Source of the DNA: Acidobacteriota bacterium
GTDB lineage: Bacteria; Acidobacteriota; Aminicenantia; Aminicenantales; Saccharicenantaceae
Length of the DNA: 36,796 nucleotides
Assembly (NCBI GenBank): GCA_029571905.1
Contig: JAKPXU010000047.1
Coordinates: 1-36,796 of the forward strand
Reading direction: 5' to 3'
The position numbers and the translations under genes are program-made. Of the stretch, positions 16,460-24,917 are shown one piece after another (the stretch's first letter is position 1; every line of letters begins with the position of its first letter). Under the pieces are notes generated by a model, which saw only the letters and a program-made list of their open reading frames with translations, had not been told where the DNA came from and ran no database searches.

Positions 16460-17485
16460 TTAGTTTTCCAAAAGTTTCTGTTTTTCTGTTTGAGCCAGAT
16501 TTTGATCGAGGGCCAGATAGCCAGCTTCGGCCGCATACTGTTGCCCCTGGTCGAGAACCCAGAGCAGGAAATCTCTGACCAGAGTCTGCTGAACCGGTTT
16601 CTTGACGACCAGATATAACTTTCGGGCTGGAGGCGAAGGGTACAATCCTCTGGAAATAGCCAGAGTTAGCTCATCACGCTGGCCATAGAAATTCTCCTCA
16701 GAGGTCAGCTGGCCGTTGCCATCAAGATCAAGTGGACCGATGGCCAGTCCAGGATGAGGTCTTCCCGTCTCTGGATGATAGGCAAAGTTCAGATTGTTGA
16801 AACCGAGTCCGGTCGGATCCTGGCGTACAGCCTCGGCCAGGCCCGGATCACCATAAATGGCTATGCCCTTCAGATCTTCCTGATGGCCTCCCAGAAAGGC
16901 CGCCCAGGTTTCAGCCGCTCCACAGGCATCGGAACGGGTGTAAAGATGAATAGGGGTTTTGCCTGGCTGTCCATAAATTTCTTCCCAGAACTTAATCCGG
17001 CCCTCTATCCAGATTGCCCGGAAAATTTCTCGATTCAGTCCTCTTGCCTGAATGAGTTTCAGGATGGGATTTCTGGTATTTAATGTAGCTACAACGGCAT
17101 CCCTGGCAACAGCCAGTGGTAAAGCTCCCTTCTCTATTTCTTCTGGAAAAATTTCTCGGGAAATCATGCCTATATCGACCAGACCGGAGAGAACATCGGC
17201 CATTCCTTTACCAGCACCGCCGGCCTGGAGATCAATCTTAACCGCCGGATTTTCTTTCTGAAATTCTTCTACCCAGCGAACGGCCAGCGGGTAAAGAGCC
17301 CAGGCACCAGAGATGCTGATCTGACCGGCGAGGCTTTTTGGCTGGCCGAACACTCTCTGCCCTTCTCCCTTGAGGGAAGCAGGCTGTGGGAAAGCAGTAA
17401 AATTAAAAACAAGGTTTAGACATATCATCAGAAAAGAAAAAAATCCGAAGGTGGCAATCATTCTTTCAAAATTGAATTTTTTCAT
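16460..17485 (-). CDS. pstS: Periplasmic phosphate-binding protein PstS
   Basis: Captures phosphate in the periplasm and delivers it to PstCA. I prefer ATG 17485 (MKKFNFERMIATFG) to the ATG at 17509, because AAGAGG lies just upstream of 17485 and nothing resembling a ribosome site precedes 17509. The 341-residue product has a signal peptide of about 35 residues. The mature part has typical phosphate-loop segments: GQISISGAWALYPLAVRW, LQAGGAGKGMADVLSGLVDI and the later TRSDACGAAETWAAFLGG. Length and motifs fit the PstS-like PBP family. It lies between the porin and pstC, consistent with an uptake operon. Confidence 0.9.
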   Translation of the reverse strand: MKKFNFERMIATFGFFSFLMICLNLVFNFTAFPQPASLKGEGQRVFGQPKSLAGQISISGAWALYPLAVRWVEEFQKENPAVKIDLQAGGAGKGMADVLSGLVDIGMISREIFPEEIEKGALPLAVARDAVVATLNTRNPILKLIQARGLNREIFRAIWIEGRIKFWEEIYGQPGKTPIHLYTRSDACGAAETWAAFLGGHQEDLKGIAIYGDPGLAEAVRQDPTGLGFNNLNFAYHPETGRPHPGLAIGPLDLDGNGQLTSEENFYGQRDELTLAISRGLYPSPPARKLYLVVKKPVQQTLVRDFLLWVLDQGQQYAAEAGYLALDQNLAQTEKQKLLEN

Positions 17486-17511
17486 CCTATTCCTCTTATT
17501 TATCTTCATTT

Positions 17512-18534
17512 TTAAAAGCCTAACTGAAGCAGCAAAAGAGCTGCCTGGCGATCTGGTCCACTTGCTGTTTGATGGTATTCATAATTGGCCTGCAGCTTCG
17601 ATTTTTCGGTTAAAAACCAGTTAACACCGGCCGTGTAAATAGTGGTCTTTTGAGCCGGAAGATGCCGGTCAAGGTTAATGGCCTCCAGACGACCGACCAG
17701 CTGCACTTTCTGGCGAAGAAGAGAATAGGTGGCCAGAGTATACCAGCCCTCTTTTTCGGTCCGGTCATCTGTTGCCCGGATAAACTCGGCTTGAAGACCA
17801 AGTCGCTGATAACTGAAGGCCAGCTCCAGGCCGTATCTGTTTCTTCTGATTAAAACTGGACTATCGCTGACTGTTTGCTTTCCATTATAAATAGAGAAGG
17901 CCAAAGACAGAGGCTTCCAGGGGTGAGCTACCAGCCGTCCGGCCAGATCTTTGTGATCATTGGTGTCAGCCTTATTTGCCCCGGAACCATTGAACAGACC
18001 GATGGAATAATCAAAAATCGAATAAGAGCCAAAAATGGCAGCTCCAAGATCGCGACCAGCCGAACCATTATCTCTGCCCGGGGCGAGTTTCTCGACGACC
18101 TGAGAACGGTTAATAGTCAGCAGGTCGGAGGAAGAGGTTATATTTTCCAGGCTGAAAGGCACCAGAAATTGCCCGGCCCTAAGACTTATAACCTGATTCG
18201 GCGTGAATTCCGCCTGGGCGTCCAACAGGACTGGCGACCTGGTAAAATCAACCTGGATTTTAAATTTTAATGTCTTGAGTACCTGTCCACCGAGCGAGAG
18301 GCGGGCCCTTCTGATAGAAAAGGTATCATTGTCTTCACTTTTCCAGGCTGCCTGCAACTGGGCATAACCTGATAGCTTCAGTTGAAGCGAAGACTGAACA
18401 ACCGGAGCTTTTTTATTTTGCTCGTCCTCGTTTAAAAAATCTCTCGCTCTGGAGGCCTGAGCCCGAATAGGAATCATAAGGAGGCCTAAAGTAACTAATA
18501 CAAAGAGTACAGCCGGGTAGATGACCCTCTTCAT
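17512..18534 (-). CDS. Phosphate-selective porin, OprP/OprO family
   Basis: Outer-membrane channel expected to admit phosphate. The 340 residues start with a Sec signal peptide (about 1-27, cleavage after RAQA). The OprP-like segments FSIRRARLSLGGQVLKTLKF, FKIQVDFTRSPVLLDAQAEF and LRAGQFLVPFSLENITSSSD follow, then alternating barrel strands to a terminal LLQLGF ending in Phe. It is shorter than Pseudomonas OprP (about 440). The ATG overlaps the Rrf2 stop (ATGA) and pstS follows, so one mRNA carries outer-membrane entry, periplasmic capture and import. Selectivity for orthophosphate or polyphosphate cannot be told. Confidence 0.85.
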   Translation of the reverse strand: MKRVIYPAVLFVLVTLGLLMIPIRAQASRARDFLNEDEQNKKAPVVQSSLQLKLSGYAQLQAAWKSEDNDTFSIRRARLSLGGQVLKTLKFKIQVDFTRSPVLLDAQAEFTPNQVISLRAGQFLVPFSLENITSSSDLLTINRSQVVEKLAPGRDNGSAGRDLGAAIFGSYSIFDYSIGLFNGSGANKADTNDHKDLAGRLVAHPWKPLSLAFSIYNGKQTVSDSPVLIRRNRYGLELAFSYQRLGLQAEFIRATDDRTEKEGWYTLATYSLLRQKVQLVGRLEAINLDRHLPAQKTTIYTAGVNWFLTEKSKLQANYEYHQTASGPDRQAALLLLQLGF

Positions 18535-18983
18535 TTTTCTTCACTTCCGGCTAATTTTTTCTGATTGATGGCTATTTGCCGGTCCAAAACCTCGGCAAAA
18601 GTGGTTTGCTCTAAATGTCTGGCCACCATATCTCTGACTTCTTTCCAGACGGATCTTAATCCACAATTTTCTTCGAGGGGGCAGGGCTCATGTTCGATCA
18701 CACTGACACAGTTAATCGGAGCCAGAGGGCCGTCCATGACTCTGATCACTTCCGCTACTGTAATCCTGTCCGGTGGCTTTGATAGAAAATAACCGCCATG
18801 GGGGCCTTTTTTGCTTTTGACGTAGCCTGCCCGCCGCAGTGATAAAAGAATCTGCTCCAGAAACTGCTGGGGAATAGCCTGCGCCAGAGAAATAATTCTA
18901 ATTGGCACCGGACCCTCTCCGAAGCGGGCTGATAGTTCCAGCATGGCCCGGCTGGCATATTCACCTCTGGTAGAAAGCTTCAT
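18531..18983 (-). CDS. Rrf2-family transcriptional regulator
   Basis: The 150-residue winged-helix protein begins MKLSTRGEYASRAMLEL, the standard Rrf2 start, and has the recognition-helix region IPQQFLEQILLSLRRAGYV and wing GPHGGYFLSKP. Cys92, Cys101 and Cys107 lie in the loop where IscR has its three Fe-S ligands (92, 98, 104), so it may sense iron-sulphur status, nitric oxide or oxidants. I chose ATG 18983; a GTG one codon earlier is possible, and GGAG lies just upstream. It heads the porin-pst operon, with stop/start overlap to the porin. That suggests control of, or control together with, phosphate uptake, where PhoB would normally be expected. The effector is unknown. Confidence 0.9.
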   Translation of the reverse strand: MKLSTRGEYASRAMLELSARFGEGPVPIRIISLAQAIPQQFLEQILLSLRRAGYVKSKKGPHGGYFLSKPPDRITVAEVIRVMDGPLAPINCVSVIEHEPCPLEENCGLRSVWKEVRDMVARHLEQTTFAEVLDRQIAINQKKLAGSEEK

Positions 18984-19271
18984 CACGCTCCAATATTAGT
19001 TGATTAATATTATCGACTATATCATATATTATGCCTATGGCTGCCTGTCAAGCATTTTTTTGAACTAGTTCGGTTATTTGAGAACAGAACTGTCCTCCTT
19101 TTATGTATTGTTATATATTGAGGCCGCTGCTCTCTTGGCCTGACTCGGGCTACTCTTCTTTTCTTCAGGCTTGCCCTCGAGCTGCGCTTCTGGTCTGGCG
19201 GCGAGCATCTGCACTTTTAATTGAACAAATTTCTAAAATATGACATGATTAAAAAAGTAATGGAGACCAGG
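18984..19271. other. Divergent intergenic region
   Basis: 288 nt separate the Rrf2 regulator (minus) from the DUF1573 gene (plus). The left third holds the Rrf2 promoter and palindrome. On the plus strand, A+T-rich TTATATATTG at 19111-19120 may serve as a -10 for the DUF1573 gene, but I see no matching -35. I see no coding sequence or stable RNA in the rest. Confidence 0.5.
18998..19051 (-). promoter_or_regulatory. Promoter and candidate operator of the Rrf2-pst operon
   Basis: On the minus strand TTGACA (19051-19046) and TATATG (19028-19023) are 17 nt apart, a good sigma-70 arrangement. Directly downstream, an imperfect 21-bp palindrome (18998-19018) has arms AGTTGAT and ATCGACT, matching 6 of 7, around TAATATT. 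It covers the expected transcription start and lies 14 nt before the Rrf2 ATG. Its place and symmetry suggest an autoregulatory site. The half sites resemble but do not match the IscR consensus. Confidence 0.5.
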
Positions 19272-20069
19272 ATGAGAAATAAACCGTTAGTGGTGATAGC
19301 AATTATTTTAACTCTGGGTTTTTTACTGTCGCTTTACCCGCCTTCCATTTCCGGTCAAAGCGGGTCACCCAGTGTTGTTTTTAAAGAACTGGAATGGAAC
19401 TTCGGGAGAATAAAACAGGGAGAGGTGGTCAGTCATGAATTTATTTTTAGAAATGAGGGTACGGCCCCGTTAAAGGTGAGCCGGGTGGCAACCTCCTGCG
19501 GTTGTACGGCGGCTCTCGTTTCGCAAAAAGAAGTTGCCCCGGGGAAGGAAGGGCGAATTAAGGTCAGTTTTGATTCTCGCGGCTACAGTGGCCAGGTGGT
19601 CAAGTATATTTATTTTGACAGCAACGACCCGAAAAAGCCGCAGGTGGAATTAACTGTAAAAGCCGAGGTTGAAACCGGTCCAGCGGCGAGGCTGGAGCTT
19701 GATCGTTATAACCTCGACCTGGGGATTTCCCTCGAGGGAGAAGAAGCCTCAACTAAATTGCTGGTCAGAAACAGCGGTCAGCTGGAGCTAAAACTGGAGA
19801 CAGAAAGCCCCGAAGTTTCCTTTTTCATTAAAAATCGGCCAGTCAGTTTCCCATTAAGGGTACCGGCCGGCCAGTCGGTAGAAGTGGAAATCAGATTGGC
19901 GGGCAAGACTGGCCGGACAGGGCTGCTCCGGGACTATGTTATGCTTAAGAGCAATGATCCAGTCAGGCCAACTGTCTCGGTTTTTATCACTCGTTATGTA
20001 GTGACCAAAGAGGAACTAAAGCAGCTTTTTGAGAAATACAAGAAGGCGTTGGGAGAAAAGTCAGCTTGA
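19272..20069 (+). CDS. Secreted DUF1573 protein
   Basis: The ATG at 19272 is preferred because GGAG (19262-19265) is 6 nt upstream; earlier in-frame starts at 19221 (TTG), 19245 and 19260 (ATG) lack a ribosome site. The 265 residues have a signal peptide (about 1-30) followed by a DUF1573 Ig-like domain (about 35-135). That domain shows the typical WNFGRIKQGEVVSHEFIFRN, SCGCTAALVS and YIYFDSNDPKKPQVELTVK. A second, more divergent repeat of the same kind occupies about 140-245. Such proteins are abundant in Bacteroidetes and Acidobacteria-like lineages; their function is not established. The gene appears to stand alone. Confidence 0.87.
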   Translation: MRNKPLVVIAIILTLGFLLSLYPPSISGQSGSPSVVFKELEWNFGRIKQGEVVSHEFIFRNEGTAPLKVSRVATSCGCTAALVSQKEVAPGKEGRIKVSFDSRGYSGQVVKYIYFDSNDPKKPQVELTVKAEVETGPAARLELDRYNLDLGISLEGEEASTKLLVRNSGQLELKLETESPEVSFFIKNRPVSFPLRVPAGQSVEVEIRLAGKTGRTGLLRDYVMLKSNDPVRPTVSVFITRYVVTKEELKQLFEKYKKALGEKSA

Positions 20070-20176
20070 AGCCTGATTTGAATAAGGTGGCAAAAAGGCC
20101 GGAGACAGACAGAAAAATTTTGTTGTCCTGCCGGGTGAAGATAAAAAAATAATTGAGGCCCGAAAAAATATCAGTC

Positions 20177-20458
20177 ATGGCCGGTAAAGCTGAACAAAGA
20201 AAAAATGAAAGGCAATTAATTACTGTCCGGGTGCAACCTAAATCGAGACAGCAGCAATTAATCCAGCTTTCTTCAACCGAATTTAAGGCCAGATTGAAAG
20301 CAGCCCCCGATAGGGGTCAGGCTAACGCTGAGTTACTGGCTCTTCTGGCTGATTACTTTGGGTTGCCTCCTTGCAGGTTGGCAATCATTCAAGGTAAGAC
20401 TTCCAGAACAAAATTAATAGAAATCAAAAACGCCACCAGCTCTGAGAAAACAAGCTAA
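20177..20458 (+). CDS. DUF167 (YggU) family protein
   Basis: The 93-residue protein contains the DUF167 core: ITVRVQPKSRQQQLIQL, FKARLKAAPDRGQANAELLA and the ending IIQGKTSRTKLIEI. The family is a small alpha/beta fold of unknown function, widespread in bacteria and archaea. I took ATG 20177 (MAGKAEQRKN); an in-frame TTG at 20153 also exists and neither has a clear ribosome site. A perfect AAACTT/AAGTTT palindrome with 3-nt spacer follows at 20485-20499. It could be a weak terminator or part of the next gene's control region. Confidence 0.85.
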   Translation: MAGKAEQRKNERQLITVRVQPKSRQQQLIQLSSTEFKARLKAAPDRGQANAELLALLADYFGLPPCRLAIIQGKTSRTKLIEIKNATSSEKTS

Positions 20459-20518
20459 TAACTATCGTCTATTTAGCAATCAGAAAACTTAAAAAGTTTA
20501 ACTTGATGACCCTGGTTA

Positions 20519-20527
20519 TGATAAAAT
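20519..20527 (+). promoter_or_regulatory. Extended -10 promoter for the stress-protein gene
   Basis: TGATAAAAT at 20519-20527 fits an extended -10 (TG, one base, TAAAAT). The start would be near 20534, about 20 nt before the ATG. The -35 region is poor (TAACTT) and overlaps the tail of the 20485-20499 palindrome. Confidence 0.4.
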
Positions 20528-20553
20528 GAAAAAAAACTAAAGGAGAAGGGTCA

Positions 20554-21429
20554 ATGAACTATCAAATCAAGAATATTCTCTGGTCGACGGACTTTTCAGC
20601 CGAGTCCCTAACTGCTCTTAATTATGCCAATTATCTGGCTGAGCATTTTAAGGCTTCAATTAAAGCAGTTCATGTTGTACCAGATTTTGCTCCTGCTCTC
20701 TATGAAACCAGGGCGATGATGGTGGCTGATCTGGTCAAACGGCAGGAGGACCTTATAGTCAAAGCCAGAAAGAGATTAGAGAAAATTTCGGCCAAGAATC
20801 CCATAAAATTTTCAAAAATCCTGATAGAAACCGGCGCAGCAGGGAAAAAGGTACCTGAAATTGCCGAGAAAGAACATTGCCAGCTGATTGCTGTCGGGCG
20901 GAAAGGGATGTCTGCTCTGGAGAAAATTTTGCTGGGCAGCGTGGCCAATCAGATACTCCGGCGCTCGAAGGTCCCGGTGTTGATCGCACCGAAAAAACGG
21001 CGTCAGGCACAAATTAAAAAGATATTAGTTCCGACAGACTTTTCAGCTGGTGAAGAAAGGGAAAGAGATTATGCCTGGACACTGGCCAGCAAACTTCAGG
21101 CTGACCTGACTCTAATCTATGTCCTCGAGCTTTATGATTTTAAATTTTCTCCAGAAGAAGTGAAAGCCCTGATGGATGAAGCTTTAACCCGACTCCAGAA
21201 CAGAAAGAAAAGGAGGGGCAATATTAAGGTGGATGAGGTGGTGATCAGAGATTTGAATGCTCCGGCTGGGATAGTGACTTATGCCAACCGCCATAAATTT
21301 GACCTGATACTGATGTCCACCTGTGTTTCACCTGTCGAAAGATTCTTTCTGGGAAGCACAACCGAAAAAGTCATTTCTTATGCCGCCATGCCTGTTCTGG
21401 CGCTGCCAGCGGCCTATTGTAAAACGTGA
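20554..21429 (+). CDS. Tandem-domain universal stress protein
   Basis: The 291 residues comprise two UspA domains (about 1-147 and 153-288). Domain 1 has an intact nucleotide-binding pattern G-x2-G-x9-G-S (Gly115, Gly118, Gly128, Ser129). In domain 2 the first two glycines are replaced (Met254, Cys257) while Gly267-Ser268 remain, so it probably does not bind ATP in the usual way. Both domains open with a Usp-like strand (ILWSTDFSAES and ILVPTDFSAGE). AGGAGAAGG precedes the ATG. Its stop is overlapped by the GTG start of dprA. The specific stress role cannot be inferred. Confidence 0.92.
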   Translation: MNYQIKNILWSTDFSAESLTALNYANYLAEHFKASIKAVHVVPDFAPALYETRAMMVADLVKRQEDLIVKARKRLEKISAKNPIKFSKILIETGAAGKKVPEIAEKEHCQLIAVGRKGMSALEKILLGSVANQILRRSKVPVLIAPKKRRQAQIKKILVPTDFSAGEERERDYAWTLASKLQADLTLIYVLELYDFKFSPEEVKALMDEALTRLQNRKKRRGNIKVDEVVIRDLNAPAGIVTYANRHKFDLILMSTCVSPVERFFLGSTTEKVISYAAMPVLALPAAYCKT

Positions 21430-22532
21430 GGATAGATAATAATCAGGTTTTCTGGCTGGCCCTGAACTATCTGGTAACTGACGGCTATTTATCGGCGGGG
21501 AAAGCTCTACGTTTTTTTGATTCAGAAGAAAAATTATTAAATCCAGATCCGGCTTATTTAAGCTCATGCCAGATTAGTGCGCCAGCCAGACAAAGAATTC
21601 TCTCCGGGGAAATTGTCAGCCGGGCCAGCCTGGAGGCGGAGAGACTCAGGCAAAACGAATATACTCTGCTGAGTTTTCAAGATAGCCGTTACCCGCAACT
21701 TCTCAGGGAGATAGTCGAGCCGCCTCTTGTGCTTTATACTTACGGTCAGATTGACCTTCTCAATCAGGCCGGGGTGGCTGTAGTTGGCTCAAGACACCCG
21801 ACTGCCTATGGACGGCTGCTGGCCGACAAACTGGCTGATGAACTGGCTGCCTGCGGACTGGTGGTAACAAGTGGTCTGGCCAGAGGTATTGATACCATAG
21901 CGCATCAGGGAGCTCTGCGCAGCGGAAAAACCCTGGCTGTCCTTGGTTCTGGCCTTGACCGGATTTATCCTAAGGAAAACCGACTCCTGGCTAAAAAGAT
22001 TGCAGCCAGAGGTCTGGTAGTCAGTGAATTTCCCCTTGACTCTGAACCACTGAGCTTCCATTTTCCACTCAGGAACCGGGTGCTGAGCGGTCTATCGCTG
22101 GCCTGTCTGGTAGTTGAGGCTGGCCAGAAAAGTGGCGCTCTGATTACGGCCGGGCTGGCTCTCGATCAGGGGCGGGAAGTGATGGCGGTGCCCGGGCCGG
22201 TAACTTCAGAACTGAGTCGGGGCACACATTTTTTGATAAAACATGGGGCTAAGCTGGTTGAATCAGTTGAGGACATTGTCTCTGAGCTGCCTTTCCCCTG
22301 GAATGAAGCAGCTCTGAATCAGTTGGCCACCAGAAAGCCTGCCAGGCCAGAACTCAGTGACCAGGAAAAAAAGGTGCTCCAGGCTCTGCCAGAAAACGAG
22401 GTTATTCACATTGACGAATTATCTGATAAAATTCAGATACCGGTAAGTGAATTGCTGACTGTTCTACTGAGCCTTGAGATGAAAGAAACAGTTATTCAGG
22501 AACCGGGTAAATTTTTTCGCAGGAGATGCTAA
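21426..22532 (+). CDS. dprA: DNA-processing protein DprA
   Basis: Binds single-stranded DNA and loads RecA during natural transformation. Starts at GTG overlapping the stress-protein stop. The 368 residues have an N-terminal SAM-like region, a Rossmann-like core with VAVVGSRHPTAYGRLLA, TSGLARGIDTIAHQGALRSG, FPLRNRVLSGLS and SGALITAGLALDQGREVMAV, and a C-terminal winged-helix segment (about 300-365). topA begins directly after the stop. The dprA-topA pair, often followed by a Xer recombinase, is a common arrangement. DprA also occurs in bacteria not known to be transformable. Confidence 0.95.
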   Translation: MRIDNNQVFWLALNYLVTDGYLSAGKALRFFDSEEKLLNPDPAYLSSCQISAPARQRILSGEIVSRASLEAERLRQNEYTLLSFQDSRYPQLLREIVEPPLVLYTYGQIDLLNQAGVAVVGSRHPTAYGRLLADKLADELAACGLVVTSGLARGIDTIAHQGALRSGKTLAVLGSGLDRIYPKENRLLAKKIAARGLVVSEFPLDSEPLSFHFPLRNRVLSGLSLACLVVEAGQKSGALITAGLALDQGREVMAVPGPVTSELSRGTHFLIKHGAKLVESVEDIVSELPFPWNEAALNQLATRKPARPELSDQEKKVLQALPENEVIHIDELSDKIQIPVSELLTVLLSLEMKETVIQEPGKFFRRRC

Positions 22533-24917
22533 GTGGCGAAATCATTGGTAATTGTAGAATCACCAGCTAAAGCCAAAACAGTCAACCGTTATCTTGGCCC
22601 CGGTTACCTGGTAAAAGCCTCAATGGGTCATGTCTGTGATTTGCCTAAAAGTAAATTAGGTGTGGATATTAAGAATGATTTTAAGCCGACCTATCAGATC
22701 ATTCCTGAGCGGCGCCGGTTGGTGGCCGAGCTGAAAAAATTGGCAGAAGATAGCGACCAGGTCATTCTAGCGGCTGACCCCGACCGGGAAGGAGAAGCCA
22801 TTGCCTGGCACATCAGCCAGTTGCTGGAGCCAGCCAATCAAAAGATATACCGGGCTGTGTTCTATGAAATAACAGAAAGAGCTATAAAAGAGGCTTTTTC
22901 CCGCCTGGGGTCGCTCGACCAGAATAAAATTAATGCCCAGCAGACCAGACGTATTCTGGATCGGCTGGTAGGCTATCTGGTCAGCCCTCTTCTTTGGAAA
23001 AAAATTGGTCGGGGGCTGAGTGCCGGGCGAGTTCAGTCGGTTGCTCTTAGATTAATCTGCGACCGCGAAAAAGAAATCAAAGATTTTAGACCGGAAGAAT
23101 ACTGGACAATCACCGCCCAGCTTCGAGCAGAAGCACCGCCGGATTTTAAAGCCAATCTGGTCAAAATTGAGGGCAAAAAAGCCAGGATAAAAGATGGACA
23201 GCAAGCCCAGGCTATTATAGATGCCTGCCGCCGGCAACCCTTTGTTATCCAGAAGATTCAGGTCAAAGCCAGGAAGAAGAATCCACCTGCCCCCTATATT
23301 ACTTCTACTATGCAGCAAGAGGCTTACCGCCTCCTGCATTTTCCAGTTAAAAAAACTATGTCCGTCGCCCAGCGGTTATATGAAGGCCTGGAACTGGGTG
23401 AGCTGGGACCGGTCGGGTTAATTACCTATATGAGAACTGATTCGGTCAGAATTTCTGAAGCAGCCAGGAACGAAGCTAAGAAGTACATCGAAGAACACTT
23501 TGGCCCTGACTATGTGCCGGCTAAACCGGTCATTCACAAATCGAGAAAAACAGCTCAGGAAGCTCACGAAGCGATTCGCCCAACCCATCTGGACCTGCCG
23601 CCGGCCAGAGTTAAACCTTTTTTGAAAAAAGAAGAATATGACCTTTACCGGTTAATCTGGAACCGTTTTCTTGCCTCTCAGATGAGTCCGGCGGACATTG
23701 AGGAAACGCAATTTGAAATAATTAGTGGACCTTATGAATTCCAGGCAAGAGGAGAAGTGGTTAAATTTAAGGGTTTTCTGGCTCTCTATGAAGAGCAGCG
23801 ACTGAAGTATGACAACGAAGACGGCGAGGCGCAGGACAATAAGGCCGAAGCAGCTATCGAATTGGCTCCGAGTGAGACAGGCACCCTACCAGCAGCCCGA
23901 GAAAGGGAAATTCTCACCCTGCTTGACTTAGAGAACAAGCAGAATTTCACCCAACCACCGCCTCGTTATACAGAAGCAACACTGGTCAAAGAGCTGGAAG
24001 CCAGGGGAATTGGTCGTCCCAGCACCTATGCTCCCATTATCTCCACTTTGCAAAATAGAACCTATGTGGTCAAAGACGAAGGTCGGTTTAAACCGACTGA
24101 GCTGGGAATATATGTGACAGATTTTCTGGTTAAGTATTTTACTGAATTGTTTGATTATCGCTTCACAGCCCGAATGGAAGAGCAGCTGGACCGAATAAGT
24201 GATGGCCAGGCCGAATGGCTGGAAGTGCTCCGTCGTTACTATGAGCTTCTTGAAAAATATCTCCAGCAGGGACAGGAAACTGATTCAGTTAAAAAGAATG
24301 GCATACCGGTTGAGGATAAATGCCCGAAATGCGGCCGGAACCTGGTTATCAAAGAGGGGCGCTATGGCCGTTTTAAGGCTTGTTCTGGTTATCCTGAATG
24401 TAAATATAAGGAATCGCTGGTCAAGAAGGAGACCAAAACGATTGAAGCCAAATGCCCTGTTTGCGGTTCGCCTCTGGTCTACCGTCGGGGCAGATACGGA
24501 ACATTTATTGCCTGTTCTAATTATCCCCGCTGCAAATATATTCATAAGGAAAATTCTGACACGGGCTTACCCTGTCCGCTGGGTTGCGGAGGGACAATTA
24601 TTAGAAGGAAAACAAAGCGGGGAAAATATTTTTATGGGTGCAGTCACTACCCGAAATGCCGTTTTGCTACCTGGGACGAAATAGTCAAAGAGACCTGTCC
24701 TCAATGTGGTTCTACTTACCTGCTAAAAAAATTGGCTAAAAAGGGGAAGCCCTACCTTTACTGTCAGAAGTGTGATTACGTCCGCTATTTAAATGGAGAT
24801 GAGCAAAATCAACCTGAGCTGGAAGCTAAAGAAAGCCAGAAGCAACGGACAGGTCAATCTGAAGAAGTTATTCAGACGACCAAATCTTCTGCCGACTCCG
24901 ATGAAAAAAGAAATTGA
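22533..24917 (+). CDS. topA: DNA topoisomerase I
   Basis: Type IA topoisomerase that relaxes negative supercoils. GTG start immediately after dprA. The 794 residues show the Toprim region (SLVIVESPAKAKTVNRYLG at the start and AADPDREGEAIAWHI near 87), and the active-site Tyr299 in GLITYMRTDSVRIS. About four C-terminal zinc-ribbon modules begin near Cys597 (CPKCG, CPVCG, CPLGCGG, CPQCG). The end is Gln/Glu/Lys-rich and overlaps the xer start by 17 nt. Confidence 0.96.
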   Translation: MAKSLVIVESPAKAKTVNRYLGPGYLVKASMGHVCDLPKSKLGVDIKNDFKPTYQIIPERRRLVAELKKLAEDSDQVILAADPDREGEAIAWHISQLLEPANQKIYRAVFYEITERAIKEAFSRLGSLDQNKINAQQTRRILDRLVGYLVSPLLWKKIGRGLSAGRVQSVALRLICDREKEIKDFRPEEYWTITAQLRAEAPPDFKANLVKIEGKKARIKDGQQAQAIIDACRRQPFVIQKIQVKARKKNPPAPYITSTMQQEAYRLLHFPVKKTMSVAQRLYEGLELGELGPVGLITYMRTDSVRISEAARNEAKKYIEEHFGPDYVPAKPVIHKSRKTAQEAHEAIRPTHLDLPPARVKPFLKKEEYDLYRLIWNRFLASQMSPADIEETQFEIISGPYEFQARGEVVKFKGFLALYEEQRLKYDNEDGEAQDNKAEAAIELAPSETGTLPAAREREILTLLDLENKQNFTQPPPRYTEATLVKELEARGIGRPSTYAPIISTLQNRTYVVKDEGRFKPTELGIYVTDFLVKYFTELFDYRFTARMEEQLDRISDGQAEWLEVLRRYYELLEKYLQQGQETDSVKKNGIPVEDKCPKCGRNLVIKEGRYGRFKACSGYPECKYKESLVKKETKTIEAKCPVCGSPLVYRRGRYGTFIACSNYPRCKYIHKENSDTGLPCPLGCGGTIIRRKTKRGKYFYGCSHYPKCRFATWDEIVKETCPQCGSTYLLKKLAKKGKPYLYCQKCDYVRYLNGDEQNQPELEAKESQKQRTGQSEEVIQTTKSSADSDEKRN

